Shown: piece after piece, positions 17,654 to 25,398 of the stretch | How positions within the stretch are numbered: the stretch's first letter is position 1 | How the letters are laid out: each line of letters begins with the position of its first letter | Position numbers and translations under genes: made by a program | Source: Paraburkholderia hayleyella | GTDB taxonomy: Bacteria > Pseudomonadota > Gammaproteobacteria > Burkholderiales > Burkholderiaceae | DNA: 64,000 bases | Assembly: GCF_009455685.1 (NCBI RefSeq) | Contig: NZ_QPES01000001.1 | Location: 1,612,001-1,676,000, forward strand | Direction: 5' to 3' | The notes under the pieces: generated by a model | Database searches by the model: none | What the model was told of the DNA's origin: nothing | The model's input: the letters and a program-made list of their open reading frames with translations, nothing else

Positions 17654-18020
17654 ATGCTCGCCATGAAGAGGTGTCTGATGACCAGACAACGGCGTACGTT
17701 TTCCCTGGAGTTCAAACAGCAAGAGGGCTATAGCCATATTGAGGCGAGCCGTTCGGCCGGCGCACGGCGAGACCGTGCTACGTCCAGGGTGCTCACGCCG
17801 GATCAGCAACGCATTAAAGAACTTGAGGCGCGCATCGGGCACCCCGAGCGTGAGAAGACCATTTTTAAAAAAGCGACCGCGTTCTTGATGTCGGAAGGGT
17901 GCGAACGGACGAAGTAATCGATCAGATTGGTGGAGATGAATCGGTCGAATCGGTCTGTGCAGTATTGGGCGTGTCGCGCAGGTTGATACGTGCACCGGGA
18001 GCGTACCTGTGTCAGGTTGG
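17654..18020 (+). pseudogene. Decayed IS3-family transposase, orfA remnant with a few codons of orfB
   Basis: The frame starting near 17654 (intact for 87 codons to 17917) resembles IS3-family OrfA: MTRQRRTFSLEFKQQ, then GYSHIEASRS, then LTPDQQRIKELEARI and a REKTIFKKATAFLMS tail. Roughly 35 residues between the N-terminus and the helix-turn-helix region, and part after it, are missing or scrambled, so OrfA is not functional. In another frame the next 90 bp can be read DESVESVCAVLGVSRR, matching the start of an OrfB. Then the match ends. The remnant lies directly upstream of the AspT-like gene. Confidence 0.7.
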
Positions 18021-18070
18021 GCATCGCTATCCAACCGGTTAGCGATAATCTGCGAGTGGGGGCCGTCCTT

Positions 18071-19768
18071 ATGAAATGTTCCATCGGGTTTTTTGCCACC
18101 ATACCTATGGCAGTTTTATTTGTCACGGTGGGACTGGGCTACCTTTTCGGCAAGCTACGAGTGGGCCCCATTCAACTCGGCGGTGTCTGCGGAACCTTGA
18201 TTGTCGCGCTTGTGCTAGGCCAGACGGGCTGTCAGTTGCATGGCGAGCTGAAAGAGGTTGCGTTCGCGCTGTTCATCTTTGCGATGGGCTATTCAGGCGG
18301 GCCGCAATTTTTTGCCAATCTCAATCGCTCGACTCTACGGTATATGGTGTTGCCGCTGATTGAGGCTGTCGTCGTGCTGGCAGTCGTGCTGGCGGCGGTA
18401 TCGCTGCTCGGCCTCGATGCAGGGACCGCTGCCGGTCTCGCTGCCGGCGCAGCGACCGAATCGGCGGTTGTCGGGACTGCCGCAGAGGCACTCCGGCATC
18501 TCGGTCTGGAGCCCTCCGGGATGGCCCGGCTGGAAGCAAACATTGCCACTGCGTATACCCTCACTTATCTGGTGGGCTTGATCAGCATCGTGTTTTTCAC
18601 GAGCCAGATTGCGCCGGTTCTATTAGGCATCAACCTGCGCACAGCGTCGAAAGAAATGGCCGCCAGCATGGAGGCCGCGACTGAGGACGACGTGGCCAGC
18701 CAGCCGGCATTACCACGGATTGTCGGCCGGGCATTTCGTGTTGAAAAAGCGGTGGGGCTGGCAATCGAAGCGCTTGAACATGAGATAGGCGGGCGCACCT
18801 TGGTGATTGGTTTGTTCCGCCATGGCGTTGCCGCAGAGCCGACCCCGGGGCAAGTTCTGGTCGCGGGTGATGTTATTGCGCTGATCGGGCGGCGTGATCG
18901 CCTCGTGAAGGCGGGCGGACTGATCGGCCCCGAAACACTGCTTCCCGAAGGGCACTCTGATGCCCTCCAACTGGCTCAGCGCGAGGTTATCGTGGGTGAG
19001 CGAGCCGTCAATGGCTTCACTTTGAGCGAGCTGTTCCGGACTGGGACATCGATGCATTTGCGAGCCGTGTGGATCCAGCGCGTCACGCGCTCGCATCTCA
19101 GCCTTCCGATCACGCCCGGCACGCGCCTTCAATATGGTGACCATGTCACCCTGGTGGGCGTAGAACCTATGTTGAGCGCGGTAGTGCGACAACTTGGAAA
19201 AGAAGCGACAACAACCGATGTGACCGACCTCGTCTTTCTGTGTGTCGGCATCCTGCTCGGGCTCGCTGTAGGAAGCCTGACATTGAAAGTCGGGGGTATC
19301 CCTCTGTCACTTGGCAGTGGTGGAGGTGCACTGCTCAGCGGGCTCGTGTTCGGCTGGATCAATTTCAGGCGGCCCGCCATCGGAGCGATACCGCAGGCTT
19401 CCGTGCAACTGCTGAAAGATTTGGGCCTCGCCACCTTCGTCGCTTGCGTCGGCTTATCCGCCGGACCTGATGCGATCGTGCTGATCCGTGAGCACGGGGC
19501 TGTCATCCCACTGATTGGGCTGGCCGTATCACTCGGCCCTGCTTGCCTATCGCTATGGATCGGCCATAAGGTCCTCAAAATCGAAGGCCCGCTGCTCATT
19601 GGTGCTATCGCAGGTCAGCATGTCAGCACGCCGGCGATCAGCGCCATCATGGCGAAGAGTCAGAGTTCAGTGCCGTTGCTCGGCTACACGGTGACCTACG
19701 CGATAGCCAACGTGATGCTCCCGGTACTGGGCCCGGTTATCGTCGGATTGGCGCACGTCATACGATAG
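18071..19768 (+). CDS. AspT-like amino-acid antiporter (AAE family) with RCK_C domains
   Basis: About 565 residues. The aspartate:alanine exchanger family has two sets of five or so membrane helices flanking a cytoplasmic part with RCK_C (TrkA-C) domains. Here the N-terminal membrane half has YLFGKLRVGPIQLGGVCGTL and AAGAATESAVVGTAAEAL. Two RCK_C-like segments cover about residues 220-390 (GQVLVAGDVIALIGRRDRL; GTRLQYGDHVTLVGVEPML). The C-terminal half repeats the pattern with VGGIPLSLGSGGGALLSGLV. ATG 18071 matches the usual family start. No aspartate decarboxylase gene is adjacent, so the substrate is uncertain. The IS remnant upstream may have replaced its promoter. Confidence 0.85.
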   Translation: MKCSIGFFATIPMAVLFVTVGLGYLFGKLRVGPIQLGGVCGTLIVALVLGQTGCQLHGELKEVAFALFIFAMGYSGGPQFFANLNRSTLRYMVLPLIEAVVVLAVVLAAVSLLGLDAGTAAGLAAGAATESAVVGTAAEALRHLGLEPSGMARLEANIATAYTLTYLVGLISIVFFTSQIAPVLLGINLRTASKEMAASMEAATEDDVASQPALPRIVGRAFRVEKAVGLAIEALEHEIGGRTLVIGLFRHGVAAEPTPGQVLVAGDVIALIGRRDRLVKAGGLIGPETLLPEGHSDALQLAQREVIVGERAVNGFTLSELFRTGTSMHLRAVWIQRVTRSHLSLPITPGTRLQYGDHVTLVGVEPMLSAVVRQLGKEATTTDVTDLVFLCVGILLGLAVGSLTLKVGGIPLSLGSGGGALLSGLVFGWINFRRPAIGAIPQASVQLLKDLGLATFVACVGLSAGPDAIVLIREHGAVIPLIGLAVSLGPACLSLWIGHKVLKIEGPLLIGAIAGQHVSTPAISAIMAKSQSSVPLLGYTVTYAIANVMLPVLGPVIVGLAHVIR

Positions 19769-20274
19769 GCCATGCCTGAAGGCCAGATGCCAGACCCACG
19801 AGCAACGTCAAATGCCCGCAAACGTGTTCCGTGTTTCAAAAGTGACCTGACTGTTTTTTTTCGTACCACGGGTGCCTGGAGAGTCGTGGCCCCGTGAATC
19901 GCCCGGGTTTCCCGGATCAGAGGAACCCTTATTTTCAGATTGGGTTGGCACGAAATTTCCCGGACAGGTCAATCAGGCAAAGCGCACCGGACGCTCGCAT
20001 TCACTCATGCACGAAGGGCCTGTTCGAGAGGGCTGGGCAGGTATAATCCGGCCTTTGTCTGGCCCTTGTCTGGTCCTTATCCGTCCCGCTGTTTGGGGCT
20101 TTGCGCTGTGCCTGGCCATGGGTTGTATGGATTGCATGCGGCCGTCTATCCTTGCCGCGCCTGTATCGGTCATTGTTTGACCTGATGCGCGGTGAGCCCG
20201 GGCGAGTGCGCGGATAAACATCCTCCTTCTTCTTTTCCCGCATTTTTCGTGAAATAGCCTTCGAGTAACTGTCC
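19769..20274. other. 506-bp intergenic region upstream of gltX
   Basis: No gene supported. A TATAAT lies at 20042-20047 without a good -35 at 16-18 bp. If used, it would give a gltX leader of about 220 nt. Short frames (for example 19872-20180) show no recognisable protein or ribosome-binding site. Confidence 0.4.
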
Positions 20275-21684
20275 ATGACCACCCCTGTTCGCACCCGCTT
20301 TGCCCCGAGCCCTACGGGCTTCATCCACCTTGGCAATATTCGCTCCGCGCTGTACCCATGGGCGTTCGCGCGCAAGATGAAAGGCACCTTCGTATTGCGG
20401 ATCGAAGATACCGATGTCGAGCGCTCTAGCGCGGTTTCGGTGGATGCGATTCTTGAGGGCATGGCGTGGCTAGGTCTGGATTTCGACGAGGGCCCGTTTT
20501 ATCAGATGCAACGCATGGAGCGTTACCGCGAAGTGTTGCAGCAGATGATCGAAAGCGGGCTGGCTTATCCGTGCTACATGTCGACCGAAGCGCTGGATGC
20601 GCTGCGCGAGCGTCAGCGCGAAGCGGGCGAGAAGCCCCGTTATGACGGCACATGGCGTCCTGAGCCGGGCAAGACGTTACCCGAGGTGCCGCCTGGCGTG
20701 GAACCGGTGCTGCGTTTTCGCAATCCACTGAGCGGCGTGGTGGGCTGGGACGATGCGGTAAAAGGCCGCGTGGAGATTGCCAACGAGGAGCTGGATGACC
20801 TCGTCATCGCACGTCCGGATGGCACGCCGACCTATAACTTTTGCGTCGTCGTGGACGATCTCGACATGCGCATCACGCATGTGATTCGTGGCGATGATCA
20901 CGTCAACAACACGCCGCGCCAGATCAACATCTTGCGTGCGCTCGGCGTCCAGCCACCGGTCTACGCTCACTTGCCGACGGTGCTCAATGAGCAGGGCGAG
21001 AAGATGAGCAAACGTCATGGCGCGATGAGCGTCACGGGTTACCGGGATGCGGGCTATTTGCCGGAGGCGGTGCTGAACTATCTGGCGCGCCTTGGCTGGT
21101 CGCATGGCGACGCGGAAATTTTCTCGCGCGAGCAGTTTGTCGAATGGTTCGATCTGGATCATCTGGGCAAATCACCGGCCCAGTACGATCACGACAAACT
21201 CAACTGGCTGAACAATCACTACATCAAAGTGGCGGATAACGCGCGCCTGGCGGAACTGGTCCGGCCGTTCTTCGTTGCCCTGGCGCTGGACTCCGCAGCG
21301 ATAGAGCAGGGGCCCGAGCTGGCTGCGGTGGTCGCTTTGCTGAAAGACCGCGCATCGACGCTTAAGGAAATCGCCGAAAGCGCCGTGATGTTTTATCGCA
21401 CGCCAGAGCCGGATGCTGAGCTGCTAGCGCAGCATTTGACTGCGGCTGTGCGTCCGGCGCTGGCTGATCTGGCGGCCGCACTTCGTGCAGCGGAATGGAG
21501 CAAGGAAGGGATTGCCGCGGCACTGAAGTCGACCCTGAGCGCGCACAAGCTGAAGATGCCCCAGTTGGCGATGCCTGTGCGGCTGGTGGTGGCCGGGACG
21601 ACCCATACGCCTTCAATCGACAGTGTGTTGCAGCTGTTTGGCCGCGATGTTGTGGTGGACCGGATCGAAAAAGCGCTGGCCTGA
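20275..21684 (+). CDS. gltX: Glutamyl-tRNA synthetase
   Basis: Charges tRNA-Glu with glutamate. Class I synthetase of 469 residues. The HIGH-type motif is HLGN at residues 18-21 within PSPTGFIHLGNIRSAL, and the KMSKR loop is at 243-247 (GEKMSKRHGA). The C-terminal anticodon-binding domain is present. Its own cognate tRNA-Glu genes lie 0.5 kb downstream, with tRNA-Ala between; they have separate promoters by sequence. Confidence 0.98.
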   Translation: MTTPVRTRFAPSPTGFIHLGNIRSALYPWAFARKMKGTFVLRIEDTDVERSSAVSVDAILEGMAWLGLDFDEGPFYQMQRMERYREVLQQMIESGLAYPCYMSTEALDALRERQREAGEKPRYDGTWRPEPGKTLPEVPPGVEPVLRFRNPLSGVVGWDDAVKGRVEIANEELDDLVIARPDGTPTYNFCVVVDDLDMRITHVIRGDDHVNNTPRQINILRALGVQPPVYAHLPTVLNEQGEKMSKRHGAMSVTGYRDAGYLPEAVLNYLARLGWSHGDAEIFSREQFVEWFDLDHLGKSPAQYDHDKLNWLNNHYIKVADNARLAELVRPFFVALALDSAAIEQGPELAAVVALLKDRASTLKEIAESAVMFYRTPEPDAELLAQHLTAAVRPALADLAAALRAAEWSKEGIAAALKSTLSAHKLKMPQLAMPVRLVVAGTTHTPSIDSVLQLFGRDVVVDRIEKALA

Positions 21685-21751
21685 ATTTGTCATCAGGACG
21701 AGCCCCGCGCACGGAATGCTGAAAAATTTACGTGTGCGGTCTCAAAGGGTA

Positions 21752-21780
21752 TTTACAAAGCGCAAATTGCTCACTAGAAT
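21752..21780 (+). promoter_or_regulatory. Promoter for tRNA-Ala
   Basis: TTTACA (21752-21757) and TAGAAT (21775-21780) with 17-bp spacing, ending 18 bp before the mature tRNA-Ala 5' end. The distance and match are what a stable-RNA promoter should show. Confidence 0.75.
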
Positions 21781-21798
21781 CTCGTTTCTGTTCTGCAA

Positions 21799-21874
<76 letters not shown>

Positions 21875-21954
21875 TCAGAACAGGTTGTAACGGTTGATGA
21901 AGTGTTGAAGTTAAGCAAGGTTAAGTAAGCCCTAAACTTTTAAGTAAAAAACAC

Positions 21955-21983
21955 TTCACAAACTAGGGTAGGAAAGCTAGAAT
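21955..21983 (+). promoter_or_regulatory. Candidate promoter for the tRNA-Glu/tRNA-Asp cluster
   Basis: TTCACA (21955-21960) and TAGAAT (21978-21983) with 17-bp spacing. It lies 168 bp upstream of the first tRNA-Glu, so a long 5' leader would need processing. Between tRNA-Ala and tRNA-Glu (21875-22151) no gene is seen. Confidence 0.6.
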
Positions 21984-22151
21984 AGCGTTCTTTACTGCTG
22001 GCGGTTTTATCTTTCAGGTTTTATTAAGTTTTAACCTGCAAGCTAATTAACAAGCTAACAAGCCAGTCAGTTAATTTGACGATATATATCCGGCAGGCGC
22101 TTAAGCAGAAATTTAGGCAAAAGCCTGAGTTTCAGGCGCTGAAAAGATTAT

Positions 22152-22227
22152 GTCCCCTTCGTCTAGAGGCCTAGGACATCACCCTTTCACGGTGAGTACA
22201 GGGGTTCGAATCCCCTAGGGGACGCCA
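22152..22227 (+). tRNA. tRNA-Glu (anticodon TTC), copy 1
   Basis: 76 nt with encoded CCA. Acceptor stem GTCCCCT / AGGGGAC, anticodon loop CTTTCAC (TTC), T arm AGGGGTTCGAATCCCCT. Sequence identical to copy 2 at 22447. Confidence 0.98.
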
Positions 22228-22307
22228 AACATCCGCTGCATCAGGGTAACCGGTCGCAGCAGCTTCGCAAGAGCCAACCAACGCTTGCAAGCCATGATGT
22301 AAAAACT

Positions 22308-22384
22308 GGAGCGGTAGTTCAGTTGGTTAGAATACCGGCCTGTCACGCCGGGGGTCGCGGGTTCGAGTCCCGTCCGCTCCGCCA
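22308..22384 (+). tRNA. tRNA-Asp (anticodon GTC), copy 1
   Basis: 77 nt with encoded CCA. Acceptor stem GGAGCGG / CCGCTCC, anticodon loop CTGTCAC (GTC), T arm CGCGGGTTCGAGTCCCG. Sequence identical to copy 2 at 22612. Confidence 0.98.
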
Positions 22385-22389
22385 GACTA

Positions 22390-22421
22390 AGCCCGTTCAT
22401 GATTGTCTGAGCGGGCTTTTT
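22390..22421 (+). terminator. Terminator after first tRNA-Asp
   Basis: Stem AGCCCGTTCA / TGAGCGGGCT (one mismatch that can wobble) with an 8-nt loop and TTTTTC following. It lies 6 bp after the first tRNA-Asp, so the second Glu-Asp unit would need read-through or its own promoter. Confidence 0.75.
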
Positions 22422-22446
22422 CATTAAGAAGTCGCACACATTTTTT

Positions 22447-22522
22447 GTCCCCTTCGTCTAGAGGCCTAGGACATCACCCTTTCACGGTGAGTACAGGGGT
22501 TCGAATCCCCTAGGGGACGCCA
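22447..22522 (+). tRNA. tRNA-Glu (anticodon TTC), copy 2
   Basis: 76 nt, same sequence as copy 1: acceptor GTCCCCT / AGGGGAC, anticodon TTC, encoded CCA. It begins 26 bp after the T-run of the upstream terminator, which leaves little room for a full promoter. Confidence 0.98.
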
Positions 22523-22611
22523 GACATCCGCCGCGCCAGGGTAATGGGTTGAACGGGGCGCAGCAGCTTCGCAAGAGCCAACCAACGCTTGCAGGCCACG
22601 ATGTAAAAACT

Positions 22612-22688
22612 GGAGCGGTAGTTCAGTTGGTTAGAATACCGGCCTGTCACGCCGGGGGTCGCGGGTTCGAGTCCCGTCCGCTCCGCCA
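22612..22688 (+). tRNA. tRNA-Asp (anticodon GTC), copy 2
   Basis: 77 nt, same sequence as copy 1: acceptor GGAGCGG / CCGCTCC, anticodon GTC, encoded CCA. It is the last tRNA before the island remnant and a plausible historical attachment site, though I could not find a downstream repeat of its 3' end. Confidence 0.98.
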
Positions 22689-22695
22689 AAGATTG

Positions 22696-22732
22696 AAAAA
22701 CCCTGCTAAATCATGTATTTAGCAGGGTTTTT
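22696..22732 (+). terminator. Terminator after second tRNA-Asp
   Basis: Perfect 16-bp inverted repeat with a 5-nt loop; the arms run from AAAAACCCTG to CAGGGTTTTT. The flanking A and T runs make it bidirectional and strong. Confidence 0.9.
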
Positions 22733-22768
22733 GCATTTCAGGGCTGGTAGTAAATTTTGTAGCAATGC

Positions 22769-22900
22769 ATGCTGAATTTGCCCGTCTATGTACGTGGTCG
22801 CACGTACTACCTGCATACCCGCATCGCAGGGAAGCAGTTCAAACGCTCCCTTGGTACAACAGATAAGAGTGTCGCTATCATCGGGCACTGGAACTCTTGA
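22769..22900 (+). pseudogene. Fragment of a tyrosine-recombinase (integrase) N-terminus
   Basis: 43 codons starting ATG 22769, with LPVYVRGRTYYLHTRIAG followed by KQFKRSLGTTDKSVAII. This matches the N-terminal arm-type segment (RGRTYY, R-I-G, SLGT-D) common in phage and island integrases. The match ends abruptly at about 22884, where IS-related sequence takes over and a stop follows. No catalytic R-H-R-H-Y core remains. It lies 80 bp after a tRNA-Asp gene, the classical position for an island integrase. Confidence 0.6.
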
Positions 22901-23712
22901 AAACGTGTGCGATGGCAATTGATTTGTCCAGGGTCAGGAAATATAAGCTTGACCTATCGAGAGGCGTTGCACGCGCTGATGGTCCTGAAAACCGGTACGA
23001 GGCGAAGTTGAACACGGAGAACGAAGAGATTGGCGACTGGCTGCTGCGTATCACGGGCTGCCATCGCAACTGGGGCTTTCTGCTGTGCTACTTCTACCTG
23101 CGCAACGTGAAGGGATTGGGCTGGAACCACAAGCGCATTTACCGGATTTACCGCGAGCTGGAACTGAACCTGCGTATCAAGCCGAAGAAGCGCCTGGTGC
23201 GGGAGACGCCACAGCCGCTGTCGGTGCCGCAGGCCATCAATGAAGTGTGGTCGATGGACTTCATGCATGACCAACTGGCGGACGGGCGCAGTATCCGGAC
23301 GCTAAACGTAATTGATGATTTCAACCGCGAGGCGCTGGGCATCGAGGTGGATTTCTCGTTGCCATCCGAGCGGGTGATTCGCACGCTGAAGCAGCATCTG
23401 GAATGACGAGGCAAGCCGAAGGTTATCCGGTGCGACAACGGTCCGGAATATCTGAGCGCGGCTATCGTGACGTGGACGCAAAGGCAAGGCATCCGGCTGG
23501 AATACATCCAGCCGGGCAAGCCGCAGCAGAACGCGTATATCGAGCGGTTCAACCGGAGTGCGCGATACGAATGGCTGTCGCAGTATCTGTGGGAAGACTT
23601 GGAGCAGGTGCGCGAAGCGGCGGCCGACTGGATGTGGACTTACAATCACGAGCGCCCGAATAGGGCATTGGGCGGTTTTACCCCGAAGCAGCGGCTGGCC
23701 ATGGCCGCTTAG
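22897..23712 (+). pseudogene. IS3-family transposase OrfB, truncated and interrupted by a nonsense codon
   Basis: The frame reads an OrfB catalytic domain: VWSMDFMHDQLADGRSIRTL (first Asp), RCDNGPEYLSAA (second Asp) and QNAYIERFNRSARYEWL (Glu), ending FTPKQRLAMAA. A TGA at 23404-23406 interrupts it between LKQHLE and RGKPKVIRC; the reading frame is otherwise continuous across it. Related elements have a Trp codon (TGG) there, so this looks like a single nonsense mutation. The OrfB N-terminus and all of OrfA are absent; sequence before about 22950 does not match. The element is inactive. Confidence 0.85.
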
Positions 23713-23758
23713 TTTCTACTTCTGCCTGCCTTGGAAAACGGGGGTATTACCGAAACAG

Positions 23759-23811
23759 CCGATTGTCAAAACAAAATCCTGCCTTGCGCAGGATTTTGTT
23801 TTGACAATCGG
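23759..23811. repeat. Perfect 24-bp inverted repeat with 5-nt loop
   Basis: Left arm 23759-23782 begins CCGATTGTCAAAAC; right arm 23788-23811 ends GTTTTGACAATCGG; loop CTTGC. It lies 46 bp after the OrfB stop and 40 bp before the next gene. A T-run is absent after the right arm, but the internal AAAACAAAA/TTTTGTTTT makes a partial terminator possible on either strand. Confidence 0.92.
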
Positions 23812-23851
23812 AATTGGGGCAAGGGACCAAGTTCCATGTATCAGGGAAAAT

Positions 23852-24409
23852 ATGATCTGGGAATCAGAATATTGGAAAATGCCGCTCATTAAGTCTGCCG
23901 AATATCTTCGGCGAGTTAATCTGAGCGACAGGACGTCCGAACGCACTTTTGTGCGAATTGAAAAGGAGCTATTTCTAGACTTCTACGCAGTTCGCAAGCT
24001 ACTCGATACATTCAAAGTTTCCGACAGCACTAAGGAGATGAAGTTTGATCTCATGGTGCATTCTGCTATTCGAAACGTTGATTACTTAAATTGGCATCGC
24101 TTGGACGAGAATTATGATCTGTCGGTTCACCAATCGGAAATCCGAGATATCCGATTTTTGTGCAATCAATTTATCCATAGCTATGTCTTCGTTGTATCGG
24201 AGGCAGCAGGACGATTAGACGGCTTTTTCGTGTCGTCTGATAGAGATAGAAACTCCAAGTGCTATTTTGTCGAAATTGAACACATACTTCACATTTTTCG
24301 TACTGTAGGCAGGGACTATCCTTCATGTACAGAATTTACCCGTGACAAAGATGGTCAGTGGATCGGAAAAGTTGAGAAGGCTAAGGAAAGATCCGGTCCT
24401 TTCCAGTAA
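23852..24409 (+). CDS. Unknown protein of the tRNA-adjacent island (185 aa)
   Basis: AT-richer than the chromosome. The start ATG 23852 has AGGGA about 5 bp upstream; the open frame extends further upstream but only through the palindrome and IS sequence. The protein is soluble by composition and mixed alpha/beta. Segments include MKFDLMVHSAIRNVDYLNW, SEIRDIRFLCNQFIHSYVFV and KCYFVEIEHILHIFRTVGRD. I recognise no family or catalytic motif. The 3' end overlaps the convergent gene at 24381-25007 by 29 bp. Flanking IS remnants imply horizontal acquisition. Confidence 0.6.
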   Translation: MIWESEYWKMPLIKSAEYLRRVNLSDRTSERTFVRIEKELFLDFYAVRKLLDTFKVSDSTKEMKFDLMVHSAIRNVDYLNWHRLDENYDLSVHQSEIRDIRFLCNQFIHSYVFVVSEAAGRLDGFFVSSDRDRNSKCYFVEIEHILHIFRTVGRDYPSCTEFTRDKDGQWIGKVEKAKERSGPFQ

Positions 24410-25007
24410 GAGCCTCATAGGCCTCTTTTAGCTCGTTTTCAATTCTGTCTCTTTCTGGTGGCAAGAGATCAAGGAGGGCTGTAGCACACATTCTGAGAAA
24501 TGCGCTAAGTTCTCCCTCCATGAGCGAAGCGAGTAAATTTCTTTTTTCAGATAGAAAATATAAAGAATCGTACGCCCTCTCCGCCTTTTCTGCGATTTCT
24601 GGTTCTTGCTCTGAAAGCTCTATAAGGAGTTTTTCATACCATTTCGTCTTGAACTCAGGTAGCGTCATTTCCAGACTGTCTCTGTCTGCTGAAATCACGC
24701 ATGACTCATAGCCATGTCTCAGGCATATGAATTGAAATTTAAGATTAGCGCAGTCACGATGTTCGCGTAAAAAATCCAAAATTTTGAAAAATGAATCAAT
24801 GGATGCGTAATTTTGCTTGATCTCACTCCCTATAACTCGGGCGAATGCATTTTTTCTCGACCTTCTCGCTCTCCTCTTCCTTTTACCTTCCAGGCATTCC
24901 TTAAATATGAAAAGTAGGACTGCCGCAATGACAGAGACAGGTAATATCTGAGAAAAATTGATCGTTGCGATGACAGAAGCGAGTGTGGTTTGAATGGAGT
25001 CAATCAT
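24381..25007 (-). CDS. Unknown single-pass membrane protein of the island (208 aa)
   Basis: AT-rich gene transcribed against its neighbour, with 29 bp of shared 3' coding sequence. The N-terminus has one hydrophobic helix (about residues 17-34, ILPVSVIAAVLLFIFKE), then a basic stretch (KRKRRARRSRKN) that would face the cytoplasm. A helical soluble domain of about 155 residues with Leu/Glu-rich segments follows (WYEKLLIELSEQEPEIAEKA, LLPPERDRIENELKEAYEAL). I cannot assign a family. Single-helix anchors with helical cytoplasmic domains occur in some defence and toxin modules, but nothing specific supports that here. Confidence 0.6.
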   Translation of the reverse strand: MIDSIQTTLASVIATINFSQILPVSVIAAVLLFIFKECLEGKRKRRARRSRKNAFARVIGSEIKQNYASIDSFFKILDFLREHRDCANLKFQFICLRHGYESCVISADRDSLEMTLPEFKTKWYEKLLIELSEQEPEIAEKAERAYDSLYFLSEKRNLLASLMEGELSAFLRMCATALLDLLPPERDRIENELKEAYEALTGKDRIFP

Positions 25008-25168
25008 CGATATTTGCGCTTTTTTTGATATGTTGAGGACGCCTGGGCCATATTGTGTCTGGTCTGATCAGGTAAGACAAGGGCTCATTCCTGCGGTCGT
25101 GTGTACGTTTGCAGGCTCATGTGCACCTTGCAGCATGAGAATCAAGCTGAAATACGGGGGTAATGCCC

Positions 25169-25293
25169 ATCCACTACTACAACCACGAACGCATCAGGAG
25201 CAAATTAAAAAGCCTGAGTCCCGTGCAATACAGGACTCAGGCCTTGGTAGCCCGCTAGACTCTCACTGTCCAACTTCGTGGGTGCAGTTCTGA
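25169..25293 (+). mobile_element. 3' remnant of an IS3-family element (OrfB tail plus right end)
   Basis: Codons 25169-25258 read HYYNHERIRSKLKSLSPVQY and continue RTQALVAR to a stop, the characteristic C-terminus of IS150/IS3-type OrfB. About 12 bp later comes GTCCAACTTCGTGGGTGCAG and then TTC, which resembles an IS3-family terminal inverted repeat. Everything upstream in that element is missing. The 160 bp before it (25008-25168) and the 105 bp after it show no gene. Confidence 0.7.
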
Positions 25294-25398
25294 AGCGGGC
25301 TTTTCGTTTTCCCAGAGAAACCAGCAACGAAAAATAGCGGTTGTCAGCCCATGCGGGCTGCTTTAACTTGGACGAATTCTATTTTCCTTGTGCCGCGC

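Larger units (their letters stand above)
22152..22688 (+). repeat. Tandem duplication of the tRNA-Glu/tRNA-Asp unit
   Basis: Unit 1 covers 22152-22384 and unit 2 covers 22447-22688. Both tRNA genes are the same in each unit. The intervening spacers also match, with CGCAGCAGCTTCGCAAGAGC and the run up to ATGTAAAAACT kept in both, and differ mainly in a short variable block of about 10 bp. Each unit ends in its own, different, rho-independent terminator, so the duplication excludes the terminators. Confidence 0.95.

Noticed and set aside
22215..22439. 74-codon minus-strand frame across the tRNA-Glu/Asp region
   Set aside because: It reads the antisense of tRNA-Asp (GLEPATPGVTGRYSNQLNYR), a well-known spurious annotation.
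22689..25300. An intact IS or a recognised defence system in the island
   Set aside because: Both IS3 copies are truncated, one has a nonsense codon, the integrase lacks its catalytic domain, and neither unknown protein shows a defence motif I can name.
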